From contig JAEINS010000006.1 of assembly GCA_016342755.1 (NCBI GenBank), positions 186,001 through 250,000 of the forward strand: a DNA stretch of 64,000 nucleotides. Direction: 5' to 3'. The position numbers and the translations under genes were made by a program. Source of the stretch: Melioribacteraceae bacterium (GTDB lineage: Bacteria > Bacteroidota > Ignavibacteria > Ignavibacteriales > Melioribacteraceae). Shown one piece after another: positions 17,990 to 27,131 of this stretch. Numbering within the stretch: the stretch's first letter is position 1; each line of letters begins with the position of its first letter. The notes under the pieces are model-generated. The model saw only the letters and a list, made by a program, of their open reading frames with translations, had not been told where the DNA came from and did not search any database.

Positions 17990-20265
17990 TGGGGAATTTA
18001 GAAATGTTGAAAAAAAAAACTTTGCCGCAAAATATAAACGAAACTGTTGAACTTCTTGAAGAGTACACATCAATTCATAAAATGTATGCCGAAGATATAA
18101 ATCAGCGTGAAGCCCGGTGTTTTAAGGTACTATGGAGATTAATGTTTAAAGACATTCAAGCGGATGATCTTTTTGCGGGAAGAGTTCAGTTTCCAATATT
18201 CGGATTTTCACCTCAGCCGCCAGAAGTTATTGTAGGTTATTTCATAAGAGAGAATGCGCTGCTGGAAGCGTATAATGATGTAAATCTTGTTGATGAAAAT
18301 AGAAGAAAACTGAAAAGGATGGCTGATTACTGGCGAAGGGAAAGTACTGTTACTAAAGCGAAAGCCGCGTTCCCGGAGGAAATGAAAAAGACAGTCGGCA
18401 GCGATAATTATATTAATGAGTCTGGAATTGCTTTTTCATTATGGCGTATGTCTGGAACCCAGCTTGATTACGATAAACTTCTTAGGCTGGGAATTCCCGG
18501 CTTACGAGAAGAGATTGTAAATCATAAAAGTAAAGTGAACAAAAGTGATAGTTCATATTTGCTTTACACTGCAATGGAAGAATCGCTAAACACATTTTGT
18601 GATGTTTGTAATTACTTTGCTGAAAGTATATCAGGTTTATTAGAAAGCGAAAAAGATTTTAGCCGGATTAAAGATTTGGAAGAAATGAGAATGATATTTC
18701 GCTCAATTCCAGACTCAAAACCAGATTCATTTCGCGCGGCAGCTCAGATTATGTACTTATACTCGGCTATTTCCGGTTCGCTAAATTATGGTAGAATAGA
18801 TGAGTATCTCGGCGATTTTTATATCCACGATCTTGAAACAAGAAAGATAGATGAAGATGAAGCTCTCCGACTTTTGTCTAATCTGTGGAAGATAATGGAC
18901 GAAAGAGGTCATCGCTACGATACACGTATGACTATTGGCGGAAAGGGCAGACGGAACGAAAACAACGCTGATAAACTTGCTCTGCTTATCATGGAAACAA
19001 GCAGACTTGTAAAACGAATAACACCTCAGTTAACCTTACGTTTTGATAAAGAACAGAATCATGAGCTTTATCAAAAGGGTCTTGATGTAATTGCCGACGG
19101 AACAACATATCCTCTTTTATACAATGATGATGTGAATATTCCGGCTGTTCAAAAAGCATTTGAAGTATCTTATGATGATGCTGTGCAATATATTCCCTTT
19201 GGATGCGGAGAATATACACTTTACCACAGAAGTGTTGGTACGCCAAGCGGAGTTATAAATTTACTGCATGCATTATCTGTCACTCTTCACAAAGGAATTG
19301 ATCCAGTCTCTGGAAAGCCAATGGGATTGCCGGACGAAGAGTTTGGAGATTTTAATTCATTTGAAGAACTCTTTAATGCATACAAGAAACAAGTCGGGTA
19401 TTACTTGCGAAATCTTGCTCAGCATGAGGAACTTGAATATAAAGTGTGCGGAGAAGAAGCTCCATATCTTTTTTTAAGTTTGTTATATGATGATTGTATA
19501 AAAACCGGGAAAGGAATTTTCTCAGGCGGTGTTCAGCATTTAGGCGGAACAATGGAGGCATACGGCAATACAAATACAGCGGATAGCTTATATGCAATTA
19601 AAAAGGCAGTCTACGACGATAAACTATTTACACTTGATGAACTTATTAAAATGCTGGATGCGGATTTTATAGGTTATGAAAGAGAAAGAAAAATATTACT
19701 CAATCTTCCAAAGTATGGAAATGATATATATGAAGTTGATGAGATGATGAAGGAAGTTCATAATCATGTCTGCAACTATACAAAAGATCAAAAAAATCAT
19801 ACATGTCTGGATTCCTATTTAGTTGTTATAATAAATAATGATACTCACGTTTACATGGGAGAAAACACCGCTGCTTCAGCCGATGGACGAAAGGCCGGTG
19901 AATATATGGCTAATGGGAATTCGCCGATGGATAGTATGGATAAAAACGGAGTGACAGCATTTTTAAATTCAATTGTTAAACCCGATCCTACAATACATGC
20001 CGGTGCGGTTCAGAATATGAAATTTTCCAAAGAGATGTTTACAAAGTATCGTGATAAACTGGAAATACTTTTGGAAACTTATTTTGAAAATGGCGGCGCA
20101 CAGGCTATGATAACTGTTGTTGATAAAGGTGAGCTGGAAGACGCAATAAAAAATCCCGAAAAATATCCAAACCTGATAGTCAGAGTTGGTGGTTTCAGTA
20201 TTAAGTTTGTTGATCTTCCGCCTCACACTCAAAGAGAAATTTTGGAACGGACTCTGCACGGATAA
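17989..20265 (+). CDS. Glycyl-radical enzyme of unassigned substrate (PFL-like family)
   Basis: A 758-residue glycyl-radical enzyme. The active-site cysteine loop is FGCGEYTLYHRS with Cys406 and Glu408. The Cys-x-Glu pair is the dehydratase/lyase/decarboxylase pattern and differs from the CC of pyruvate formate-lyase. The C-terminal glycyl-radical site is RVGGFSIKF with Gly735, about 23 residues from the end. The loop reads GCGE, where glycerol dehydratase and choline lyase have GCVE, so I cannot place it in a characterised subgroup. Strict oxygen sensitivity is expected. No microcompartment shell, aldehyde dehydrogenase or transporter genes accompany it. The frame opens at an ATG overlapping the activase stop; an ATG at 18004, preceded by GGGGAA, is an equally good start. 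Confidence 0.88.
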   Translation: MGNLEMLKKKTLPQNINETVELLEEYTSIHKMYAEDINQREARCFKVLWRLMFKDIQADDLFAGRVQFPIFGFSPQPPEVIVGYFIRENALLEAYNDVNLVDENRRKLKRMADYWRRESTVTKAKAAFPEEMKKTVGSDNYINESGIAFSLWRMSGTQLDYDKLLRLGIPGLREEIVNHKSKVNKSDSSYLLYTAMEESLNTFCDVCNYFAESISGLLESEKDFSRIKDLEEMRMIFRSIPDSKPDSFRAAAQIMYLYSAISGSLNYGRIDEYLGDFYIHDLETRKIDEDEALRLLSNLWKIMDERGHRYDTRMTIGGKGRRNENNADKLALLIMETSRLVKRITPQLTLRFDKEQNHELYQKGLDVIADGTTYPLLYNDDVNIPAVQKAFEVSYDDAVQYIPFGCGEYTLYHRSVGTPSGVINLLHALSVTLHKGIDPVSGKPMGLPDEEFGDFNSFEELFNAYKKQVGYYLRNLAQHEELEYKVCGEEAPYLFLSLLYDDCIKTGKGIFSGGVQHLGGTMEAYGNTNTADSLYAIKKAVYDDKLFTLDELIKMLDADFIGYERERKILLNLPKYGNDIYEVDEMMKEVHNHVCNYTKDQKNHTCLDSYLVVIINNDTHVYMGENTAASADGRKAGEYMANGNSPMDSMDKNGVTAFLNSIVKPDPTIHAGAVQNMKFSKEMFTKYRDKLEILLETYFENGGAQAMITVVDKGELEDAIKNPEKYPNLIVRVGGFSIKFVDLPPHTQREILERTLHG

Positions 20266-20405
20266 CTTATGGAATAAATATTGCACCTCCTTATAGTTAG
20301 GTTCGATCAAATTGTTATACATGAGCTATCTGCCTAATAGCAGTACTTATTTTTTATCTAATTGATAATTAAAGTTTATCATAATAATAAAACCAAAGAG
20401 GAATT

Positions 20406-21515
20406 ATGAAATTTAAAGTATTTGTATTTAGTCTTTTAGTTGGAGTTTTATTAATTAGCTGTACTCAAAAAACAGAGAAGGAAGTTAAAGTGTCTGAAGG
20501 ATTTGTAATTGAAAAAGGTTTAAATGCCAGTCATTGGATTTCACAATCGGAAAAGCGCGGTGAAGAGCGTGAAAATTATATGACAGAAAAAGATTTTAAG
20601 ATAATTGCCGACTTAGGATTTGACCATGTTCGTCTGCCGATTGATGAAGAGCAGATGTGGAATGAAGCCGGTGAAAAGGAAGCCGATGCGTTTCAGCTAA
20701 TGCACAACGCAATTGAGTGGTCTTTTAAACATAATCTAAGAGTTATTGTTGATCTTCATGTCCTCCGCTCACATCATTTTAATAATCCGGATAACAGACA
20801 GCTTTGGGAAGATAAAACCGCGCAGGAAGGGTTTATAAAATTCTGGAAAGAACTTTCCGCTGAATTAAAAAAATATCCCAATAATAAATTAGCTTATGAG
20901 CCTTTGAATGAAGCTGTATCTGATAATCCGGAAGATTGGAATAATCTTATTAACTGGGTTATTTCTGAAATTAGAAAGCTTGAGCCTGAACGTACGATTA
21001 TAATGGGATCGAATAACTGGCAGACAGTCGGGTCTTTCAAAGATTTACGGGTTCCGGAAAATGATAAAAATATAATCTTGAGTTTTCACTATTATGAGCC
21101 GTTTTTATTAACTCATTATCAGGCTGGCTGGACACCGTTAAAAGATTTAAATGTTCCGGTAAATTATCCCGGTACACTTATAAAAAAAGATGATTATAAA
21201 AAAATGGATAAGGATTTAGCTGAAAAAGTTAAAACTTATAATCAGGTTTTTGATAAAGAGGCTATTGAAAAAGAAATTTTACAGGCGGTTGTAGTTGCTA
21301 AGAAATTCGACTTAAAATTATTCTGCGGTGAGTTTGGCTGTTTCCCGTCGTCTGATATTTCTATAAGACATTTGTGGTATAAAGATATAATCGCTGTTTT
21401 TGAAAAACACAATATTGCATGGTCGCACTGGAATTATAAAAATGATTTTCCGGTTGTTGATAAAGAGATGAAACCTATTTCTGAAATAATTGATGTAATG
21501 ATACCAAAGAAATAA
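20406..21515 (+). CDS. GH5 glycoside hydrolase lipoprotein (endoglucanase/mannanase type)
   Basis: A 369-residue surface or periplasmic lipoprotein; the lipobox is VLLISC. The TIM-barrel domain of clan GH-A shows GFDHVRLPIDEEQMW near residue 75 and VIVDLHVLRSHHF near 117. YEPLNEA holds the acid/base Glu169, and FCGEFGCF the nucleophile Glu309. WSHWNYKNDF closes the barrel. GH5 includes endo-beta-glucanases, mannanases and several exo-acting subfamilies; sequence alone does not settle which. It stands alone on the plus strand after the glycyl-radical gene (141-nt gap) and ends at a bidirectional terminator. Confidence 0.85.
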   Translation: MKFKVFVFSLLVGVLLISCTQKTEKEVKVSEGFVIEKGLNASHWISQSEKRGEERENYMTEKDFKIIADLGFDHVRLPIDEEQMWNEAGEKEADAFQLMHNAIEWSFKHNLRVIVDLHVLRSHHFNNPDNRQLWEDKTAQEGFIKFWKELSAELKKYPNNKLAYEPLNEAVSDNPEDWNNLINWVISEIRKLEPERTIIMGSNNWQTVGSFKDLRVPENDKNIILSFHYYEPFLLTHYQAGWTPLKDLNVPVNYPGTLIKKDDYKKMDKDLAEKVKTYNQVFDKEAIEKEILQAVVVAKKFDLKLFCGEFGCFPSSDISIRHLWYKDIIAVFEKHNIAWSHWNYKNDFPVVDKEMKPISEIIDVMIPKK

Positions 21516-21537
21516 CAGGCAGTTTTAAATTAAAGTT

Positions 21538-21571
21538 ACCCGGTATTGCTAATTATTAGTGAATACCGGGT
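21538..21571. terminator. Bidirectional terminator between convergent genes
   Basis: ACCCGGTATT (21538-21547) and AATACCGGGT (21562-21571) form a perfect 10-bp stem with a 14-nt loop. It lies between the GH5 stop and the epimerase stop, 20 nt or more from each. U-tracts are weak on both strands. Confidence 0.65.
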
Positions 21572-21591
21572 GATATAAAATTGTTGTTCCG

Positions 21592-22659
21592 CTAAAACTG
21601 CATATCTGTTATTCCAATTCCCGGAATTTGTAAAGGGCTTAGTATTCCTTTTTCCAGAGTAAATAAATTTTTAAACGGATCGCCTAACAAATCTAAATGC
21701 CCGTCTAAATCGGCAAATTCTATATTGGGTCTGCTTAACGCAAAATGCAGTCCGGCAGCAATTCCAAGTTCGCATTCATCAATACAGCCAATCATAACCT
21801 CCATATTTGCGGCTTTTGCAACAGAATTAATATGGGTTGCTTCCAATATGCCGCCCACTTTCATTAGTTTTATATTTATCATATCAATTCTATTATGCTT
21901 AACAAAACGATAAACATCCTTAAGAGATTTAAGGCTTTCATCGGCCATTACCGGTATTGATATTTGTCGGCTGACTTCTCCCATTTGTATTTCATTCTCA
22001 ATACTAATCGGCTGTTCAAAAATTTCAATTTCAGCAGATTTAGTAGATTCGTAGAAATAAACAGATTCATCGATAGAGTAGCCTTGATTACCATCAAATC
22101 TTAATATTATTTTAGGATAAGTTTTTTTAAGTGTTAATATCTTTTCAATATCCTCGTCAACATTTAATCCGCCCTTAAGCTTTATAATAAAAAAACCATT
22201 CTTAACATATTGTTCAGCTTGTTTTAAAGTTTCCTTTAAGGATAAAATACCAATAGTAATGCTTGTAGGAATTGATTCTCGAAAACCGCCTAAAAATTGA
22301 TAAAGAGGTACACCGGCTTTTTTTGATATAAGATCGAACAAAGCCATATCGGCCATAGCCAAAGAGGAAGATCGTTTTCCTAATTCATTTTTAAGTTCGT
22401 GCAGAATACGAAAATAATGGAAAGGATTGCTGTTAGTTAAACAGGGAATTATAATATCATTAATTGCTTTTTCAACATCTTCCGGTTCTTCGTTAGTTAC
22501 AACAATATCCGGAGCTGAGCAGCCAAAACCCGCTAGTCCGTTGTCGGTTTCACATCTAAGTATATAATTAGTTGTTTTAGACACAGTTTCATAAGCAATT
22601 GTATATGGCTGACTTAAATCCAGTTCAAGTTTCTTGAACGATATATTTGAAATTTTCAT
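21592..22659 (-). CDS. Dipeptide-epimerase-like enolase-superfamily protein (DgcA/YcjG type)
   Basis: A 355-residue protein of the mandelate racemase/muconate-lactonising enzyme group. The first catalytic lysine is in FFIIKLKGG near residue 160. Metal ligands are in LRFDGNQGY, IFEQP and VMADES. The second catalytic lysine is in NIKLMKVGG. The late motifs GCIDECELGIAAGLHFA and ADLDGHLDL are typical of L-Ala-D/L-Glu epimerases, whose DxDG element binds the substrate amine. Close relatives named DgcA racemise N-acetyl-glutamate in the D-glutamate pathway. The gene is the last of five on this strand and overlaps the creatininase-like stop by one base. Substrate is inferred to be an acidic dipeptide or N-acyl amino acid. 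Confidence 0.82.
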   Translation of the reverse strand: MKISNISFKKLELDLSQPYTIAYETVSKTTNYILRCETDNGLAGFGCSAPDIVVTNEEPEDVEKAINDIIIPCLTNSNPFHYFRILHELKNELGKRSSSLAMADMALFDLISKKAGVPLYQFLGGFRESIPTSITIGILSLKETLKQAEQYVKNGFFIIKLKGGLNVDEDIEKILTLKKTYPKIILRFDGNQGYSIDESVYFYESTKSAEIEIFEQPISIENEIQMGEVSRQISIPVMADESLKSLKDVYRFVKHNRIDMINIKLMKVGGILEATHINSVAKAANMEVMIGCIDECELGIAAGLHFALSRPNIEFADLDGHLDLLGDPFKNLFTLEKGILSPLQIPGIGITDMQF

Positions 22660-23459
22660 TAGTAGCGCTTCTGATATAAGTTTGATACCTGGGTTACTTT
22701 AATAAACTCTACAAATTTGGTTAACTGTTTAATCATAATGTCCCACATTGCTTCCCCTTTTTCAACAGTAGCTTTTGTAGCATCTCCCATAACTCCGCTG
22801 TCTGATATTTTACTGGTTCTTACATACCAGTTAACACCGCGTTCATTATCAAAATTTAAAAATTTATTTTTAAATTCCATTGTTTCATTAATGGCTCTAT
22901 CCATTTTTACTAAACCCGGACGCAAAGCTAAAGTAGTACTGGTCTCAATTTCTCCGGCATGAACATCGTTTGGTGTATCTGTCATTGCATATAAGTCAAC
23001 ATCGCTGGTCTCACCCGTTTCAACACAGACAAATATTTTGGCATCTCTATTTATCATTTGAGCCGCATAATTTAGTGTAGGCGCATTATCACCATGTCCG
23101 TTTATAATTATTATTTTTTTAATTCCGTTTTTAGCCAGACTCATTCCAATATCATAAATCATTAACGATAACGCATTGTTTGTAACACTAATAGTTCCTT
23201 TAAAATCATCGTGATGATAGGAAACACCATAAGGAATTACAGGAAGTACCAGAGGTTTTGGATCTGTGCAATTTTCAGCAACTTTTTTTGCCAGATAGTC
23301 AGCGTCAAAATAGTCAATATCCAAAGGCAGATGCGGACCATGCTGTTCAACAGCACCACAGGGTAAAAGAACAGTATCAGTTTTTTCTAAATATTTTTCT
23401 ACTTCTTCCCAAGTCATTTCTGCCCATAAATAATCTTTCTTTTCATAGTCAAGTTTCAT
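22659..23459 (-). CDS. Creatininase-family metal-dependent amidohydrolase
   Basis: A 266-residue protein of the creatinine amidohydrolase fold. Metal-binding and active-site motifs are LPCGAVEQHGPHLPLDIDY, VSYHHDDFKGT, IINGHGDNAP and DVHAGEIETS. The family includes creatininase, FAPy deformylase (ArfB) and mycofactocin MftE, all of which cleave amide or related C-N bonds. The open frame reaches a GTG 12 nt upstream, but GAGGAA lies just before the ATG at 23459, one base after the preceding stop, so I chose the ATG. Fourth gene of the five-gene set; in this context it may remove an acyl or peptide group from the product of its neighbours. Confidence 0.85.
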   Translation of the reverse strand: MKLDYEKKDYLWAEMTWEEVEKYLEKTDTVLLPCGAVEQHGPHLPLDIDYFDADYLAKKVAENCTDPKPLVLPVIPYGVSYHHDDFKGTISVTNNALSLMIYDIGMSLAKNGIKKIIIINGHGDNAPTLNYAAQMINRDAKIFVCVETGETSDVDLYAMTDTPNDVHAGEIETSTTLALRPGLVKMDRAINETMEFKNKFLNFDNERGVNWYVRTSKISDSGVMGDATKATVEKGEAMWDIMIKQLTKFVEFIKVTQVSNLYQKRY

Positions 23460-23460
23460 T

Positions 23461-24969
23461 TTATTCCTCACTTAAAAAATAGGGTATATCAGTATCGACT
23501 TCATTAAAATCGAATTGAACCCATTTACGATTCTGTAATTTATAAGATCCTACTGCATACAACTTTAGTATATCAAATAATTTTTTTCTTATTTCTACTG
23601 GTAAATCGCTTAGCATGCTCCGTTCATTATCAAAGCGTAAACCCATAATTTGCGGATTTGGTTTTGCCATTTTTTTAATCTCGCTGTTAGAGTTAATTAT
23701 TCCCTTTGTGTTAAGCAGATAAAAAAGATGCTGTGCGTCTGAACCAATTTGTTTAACTTTTTTTGTTTCAAGTGCTTTTAAACATTTACTGATCTTAGCT
23801 TCATCATAACCGCATCTCTCAGGATTTTCATCAAGTACTTTTAACATCCCCACAATCCTACGGCATTTTTCACATTTGCCGCATGGTTTCATTATGTCGT
23901 TTTCTTTGTGAGAGGCATGACATGATATTTGATGTTCCTGCAGTTCAGGATATCTTTTTACAAGAGTTTTAAGAATAAGCAGTTCTGATAAACTTCTTAA
24001 AATTGAAAACTGATAAAACCCCCAGCCCTTTTTTTTATAATAGCGGGTTAACGCATTGTCAAAATATTTGCTCTGGTCGTATAAAGCAGCATAATGAGTT
24101 ATTCCATTATAATTAAGTTTTAATGTTGTATCGTATTCATTACCAATAATTATATTACGGATATTTCTTTTTCTGGCTACCGGAAGTACACCGAATAAAA
24201 ATATTGCTACGGTCCACAATCTTATTGGATAAATATCAGCCCTAATATCCTGAAAGTTACTTTTAATAAATGGCATCTGTTTAACCATCCAGTTAAAGAT
24301 CCTGTCGCTATTACACCAGGGTTTAACGGTATTTGGTTCATGTTCCTTAAAATAAAGATATGAGTTGTAGGCAGTAAACCAGTGTCTGCCCGATTCGTTT
24401 ATAAATACCGGATGTGTTTCATATAGTTCGTTTAAAATACCGTAGCTAAGCAGACTGTCTTTACCGCCGCTGCTGAGGATTACAAATTTTTCACTATCGG
24501 GTTTGGAAGATTCCTTTTTAAGAACTGTATTCTGATAGTCGTTATTTTCAAAGATAATTTCAGCTCCGGTATATTTATGTTTCTGCTCAGGTTCAATCTT
24601 ATCGAACGGGGGAGATAAAAATTCGTTTGGCATAAGGAACTTGTTTACAAATATTTCGCGCGAAGTATTTTCTGTCATGTCTTTTATAAATCGTTTATCC
24701 GCTTCATCGTAAAGCCCGTCGAATACAATTTTTTTACAAAACAGACCATAGTTAATTGCGGCTTGTGCTGCCATAACAGAGGCTAAATTTATATCACCGG
24801 CATTTTTAACATCAAAAAAGTTCTCTTTATAAGAATAGATAAATTCATTGCTTACTGTTTCATTATTTGCTTTTTCTAGTGTGTAAACTGATATAACTCT
24901 TTTAGGTTCAACTTTAATTTTATGAACTTTCAAACATTCAAAAACAATTAAATCTGCAATCTTTGCCAT
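23461..24969 (-). CDS. PP-loop ATP-pyrophosphatase, resembling MurL-type glutamate epimerases
   Basis: A 502-residue protein. The N-terminal 150 residues form a beta-rich region with a helical NLASVMAAQAAINYGLF segment. The nucleotide-binding PP-loop follows as FVILSSGGKDSLLSYGI, at about residues 160-176. Next are NIIIGNEYDTT and a metal-type cysteine set, CGKCEKCRR, with an upstream ISCHASH. PP-loop enzymes adenylate a substrate and release pyrophosphate. The order of a beta-rich N-domain followed by a GGKDS domain recalls MurL, which uses ATP to epimerise L-Glu in UDP-MurNAc-L-Ala-L-Glu; I rate that as plausible, not shown. QueC- and asparagine-synthase-like roles are alternatives. It lies 3 nt after the DUF1611 gene. 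Confidence 0.6.
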   Translation of the reverse strand: MAKIADLIVFECLKVHKIKVEPKRVISVYTLEKANNETVSNEFIYSYKENFFDVKNAGDINLASVMAAQAAINYGLFCKKIVFDGLYDEADKRFIKDMTENTSREIFVNKFLMPNEFLSPPFDKIEPEQKHKYTGAEIIFENNDYQNTVLKKESSKPDSEKFVILSSGGKDSLLSYGILNELYETHPVFINESGRHWFTAYNSYLYFKEHEPNTVKPWCNSDRIFNWMVKQMPFIKSNFQDIRADIYPIRLWTVAIFLFGVLPVARKRNIRNIIIGNEYDTTLKLNYNGITHYAALYDQSKYFDNALTRYYKKKGWGFYQFSILRSLSELLILKTLVKRYPELQEHQISCHASHKENDIMKPCGKCEKCRRIVGMLKVLDENPERCGYDEAKISKCLKALETKKVKQIGSDAQHLFYLLNTKGIINSNSEIKKMAKPNPQIMGLRFDNERSMLSDLPVEIRKKLFDILKLYAVGSYKLQNRKWVQFDFNEVDTDIPYFLSEE

Positions 24970-24972
24970 TGT

Positions 24973-26049
24973 TTATACTTTAAGTTTAGTTATCAATAAA
25001 TTGTTAAGTTCTTTTGTTCCATATTTTAGAACATCAAAACAGGGAAGTCCGGTTTGTTCAGTTATTAATTTACAAGCCGGAAGAATTTCTTCTTCGCTCA
25101 TATCTTCATGGTTTAGAGTAACGGCTATAACATCTTTACCCGAAATAACTTTAATAGCGTTTATCTGTTCATCCAGCGTATGAAGTCTATAGCCGGGAAA
25201 TCCATCATATTCAAGTCTTTTAGGTGCATGCTGTAGAATTACAAAATCGGGTCTTCCGGCAGCCAGTATCTCAAAACCTCCGGGATATGCGGGATTCATT
25301 AAACTTCCCTGTCCTTCAATTATAATAATATCCGGATTTTCATTTTTCCAGGCGCTTACTACCGCATATTCAATTTCACCAGCTACAAAATCATTAATAC
25401 AGCTATCCATTATCATATTATATTTTGTTCCCTGCATCCAGGCTGTCTGACCGGTTCCAATCATTTCGGCTTTATAATTAGCTTCAGTTAAGCCGTTTAC
25501 TATTAGTCTTGCGGTTGTTCTTTTTCCTATGGCCGAATCGGTACCCAAAACCGCAAGTTTAAGGCAATTTACTTTTTCAATATCTCCTGTAAAAAAGTGT
25601 AGTTTATCTCTATCAGGAGTTTTTCGTATATCTCTGATTTTACAGTTTTTTTCTTCGGCTAATTTTACAAATTCCATATCATTCGATATAAAATCGTGAA
25701 GACCGGAATCTACATTTAATCCATAAGACAAAGCCTTATAAATTTCTGTTTTTGCTGAGTGTGGAAGTCTTCCTCCATCGGGTGCTAATCCGATTACAAA
25801 ATGTGTTGGCGTAATACCTTTTTCGGATAAAGCCTGATAAGCGGAATCCAAATCACTATAGATTTGAATACCGTTGTTTTTTTTATCAAGTACAAATCCG
25901 CTGTCAGCTCCGGTATACTTTTTATCGATAACAGCAGTTACTTCATATCTCTTAGTAAAACGGACTAATCCATGCGCGGTTTTTCCGTTTGGTGTATTAA
26001 ATGCATCCTGGCAATATACAATTGCCTTTCCATCAATTTTTGTTTTCAT
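24973..26049 (-). CDS. DUF1611-family P-loop protein (DgcN-like N-acyltransferase)
   Basis: A 358-residue cytoplasmic protein of the DUF1611 family. It has a Rossmann-like N-terminal half with FVIGLAPDGGRLP near residue 90. A P-loop-type C-terminal half begins LAVLGTDSAIGKRTTARLIVNGL near residue 166 and carries MIGTGQTAWMQG, IIIEGQGSLMNPAYPGG and QHAPKRLEYDGFP. DgcN proteins of this family acetylate D-glutamate and work with DgcA, which is annotated as a dipeptide epimerase; a DgcA-like gene ends this cluster. Acyl-transfer to an acidic amino acid is therefore the best guess. It starts 20 nt after the PLP gene. Confidence 0.75.
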   Translation of the reverse strand: MKTKIDGKAIVYCQDAFNTPNGKTAHGLVRFTKRYEVTAVIDKKYTGADSGFVLDKKNNGIQIYSDLDSAYQALSEKGITPTHFVIGLAPDGGRLPHSAKTEIYKALSYGLNVDSGLHDFISNDMEFVKLAEEKNCKIRDIRKTPDRDKLHFFTGDIEKVNCLKLAVLGTDSAIGKRTTARLIVNGLTEANYKAEMIGTGQTAWMQGTKYNMIMDSCINDFVAGEIEYAVVSAWKNENPDIIIIEGQGSLMNPAYPGGFEILAAGRPDFVILQHAPKRLEYDGFPGYRLHTLDEQINAIKVISGKDVIAVTLNHEDMSEEEILPACKLITEQTGLPCFDVLKYGTKELNNLLITKLKV

Positions 26050-26069
26050 TTTTACCTGTATTAATTTAA

Positions 26070-27131
26070 TTAGTATTTAGCTGTTAACACAGCAACATAT
26101 CTATCCGGTTCTAACCGTTCTTTTTCATGAAGTCTTAAAAGAGCAATTAGTCCGGCTGTAGAAGCAGGAAGCACACGTATACCTTCTTTTTTACTTAAGA
26201 ACGCATACATATCTTTCATGCTTTTATCACTAATATTATATGCGGCTCCTTCACTTTTATGTAAAGCGTACAATGCTTCTTCTCCATCAAAACTGTGCCA
26301 GTTAATTAAAGGTTCATTAAGTTTTGTCTCTTTAATTAATTCAGGTTTTAAATCTTCGCAGGTTTCATATTTTTTTAAAAATGAATTTACAATCGGATTT
26401 TTATCAACTGATGAGGCAGCTATCATTTTTGGTATTCTTGATGTACGGCCTCTTTTATAAAGAGACACAAATCCCCTGTAAATTCCCGCAAGTAAAGTCC
26501 CGTTAGAAACTGGTACAGCGCAGTATTTAGGCGCATCACGTAATTCTTCGTATATCTCAATTGCTATATGAGAATAGGAAATAATTTGAAGAGGAGTATT
26601 TAAGCCGCCCGGATTTGCGTCATACCATTCATTGCTTAAAGCCACTCCACTGCTGTGTTTTACAGCATCTTCATAACTGCCGTCAGTTCTGTGTATTGTT
26701 GCTCCCAGTTCACTCATTTCATCAAGTCTGTCTGAATGGTAATTATCGGGAATATAAATATGGCATTTTATACCCGAAAGTTTTGAAGCAAGTGCCATTG
26801 AAACACCGTAATTTCCGCATGTTGCCAGACCTACTTCATCATAACCCCGTCGTAAAGCGTCAAAAATCTGGGCAAATGCTATTCTGTCTTTTTGGGTCCC
26901 GGTTGGATTGTCTCCTTCAAACTTTATGTATAACTGCCTTAGTTCGTACTCTCTTTCAATAGTTTTAGTTCGCTTTAAAGTAGTATCGCCAACCTCAATG
27001 TTAATGATATCTTCAAAAGCTTCAAGCCTGTCAATAAGATTATATGACTTATCTTTTACAGCATCACTTAATACTTTAACATCCCCCGAAATTTTATTAT
27101 CCGAGGTTCTTACTGAATCTCTTATGTTCAT
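26070..27131 (-). CDS. Fold-type II PLP enzyme (threonine synthase/cysteate synthase-like)
   Basis: A 353-residue PLP enzyme of the tryptophan synthase beta fold. The Schiff-base lysine is in EGDNPTGTQKDR near residue 83, equivalent to NPTGSFKDR of threonine synthase. The substrate loop is LATCGNYGVSMA, and VPVSNGTLLAGIYRG corresponds to the phosphate-binding glycine loop. Members do beta- or gamma-replacement or elimination on phospho- or acyl-amino acids. It lacks the zinc ribbon of some cysteate synthases and the long N-terminal domain of threonine synthases. It is the promoter-proximal gene of the five-gene minus-strand cluster and probably makes or breaks the amino-acid building block used by the rest. 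Confidence 0.8.
   Translation of the reverse strand: MNIRDSVRTSDNKISGDVKVLSDAVKDKSYNLIDRLEAFEDIINIEVGDTTLKRTKTIEREYELRQLYIKFEGDNPTGTQKDRIAFAQIFDALRRGYDEVGLATCGNYGVSMALASKLSGIKCHIYIPDNYHSDRLDEMSELGATIHRTDGSYEDAVKHSSGVALSNEWYDANPGGLNTPLQIISYSHIAIEIYEELRDAPKYCAVPVSNGTLLAGIYRGFVSLYKRGRTSRIPKMIAASSVDKNPIVNSFLKKYETCEDLKPELIKETKLNEPLINWHSFDGEEALYALHKSEGAAYNISDKSMKDMYAFLSKKEGIRVLPASTAGLIALLRLHEKERLEPDRYVAVLTAKY

Noticed and set aside
20266-20405. Possible terminator after the glycyl-radical enzyme (CTG..CAG near 20329)
   Set aside because: The stem is only four base pairs and the T-run is several bases away.
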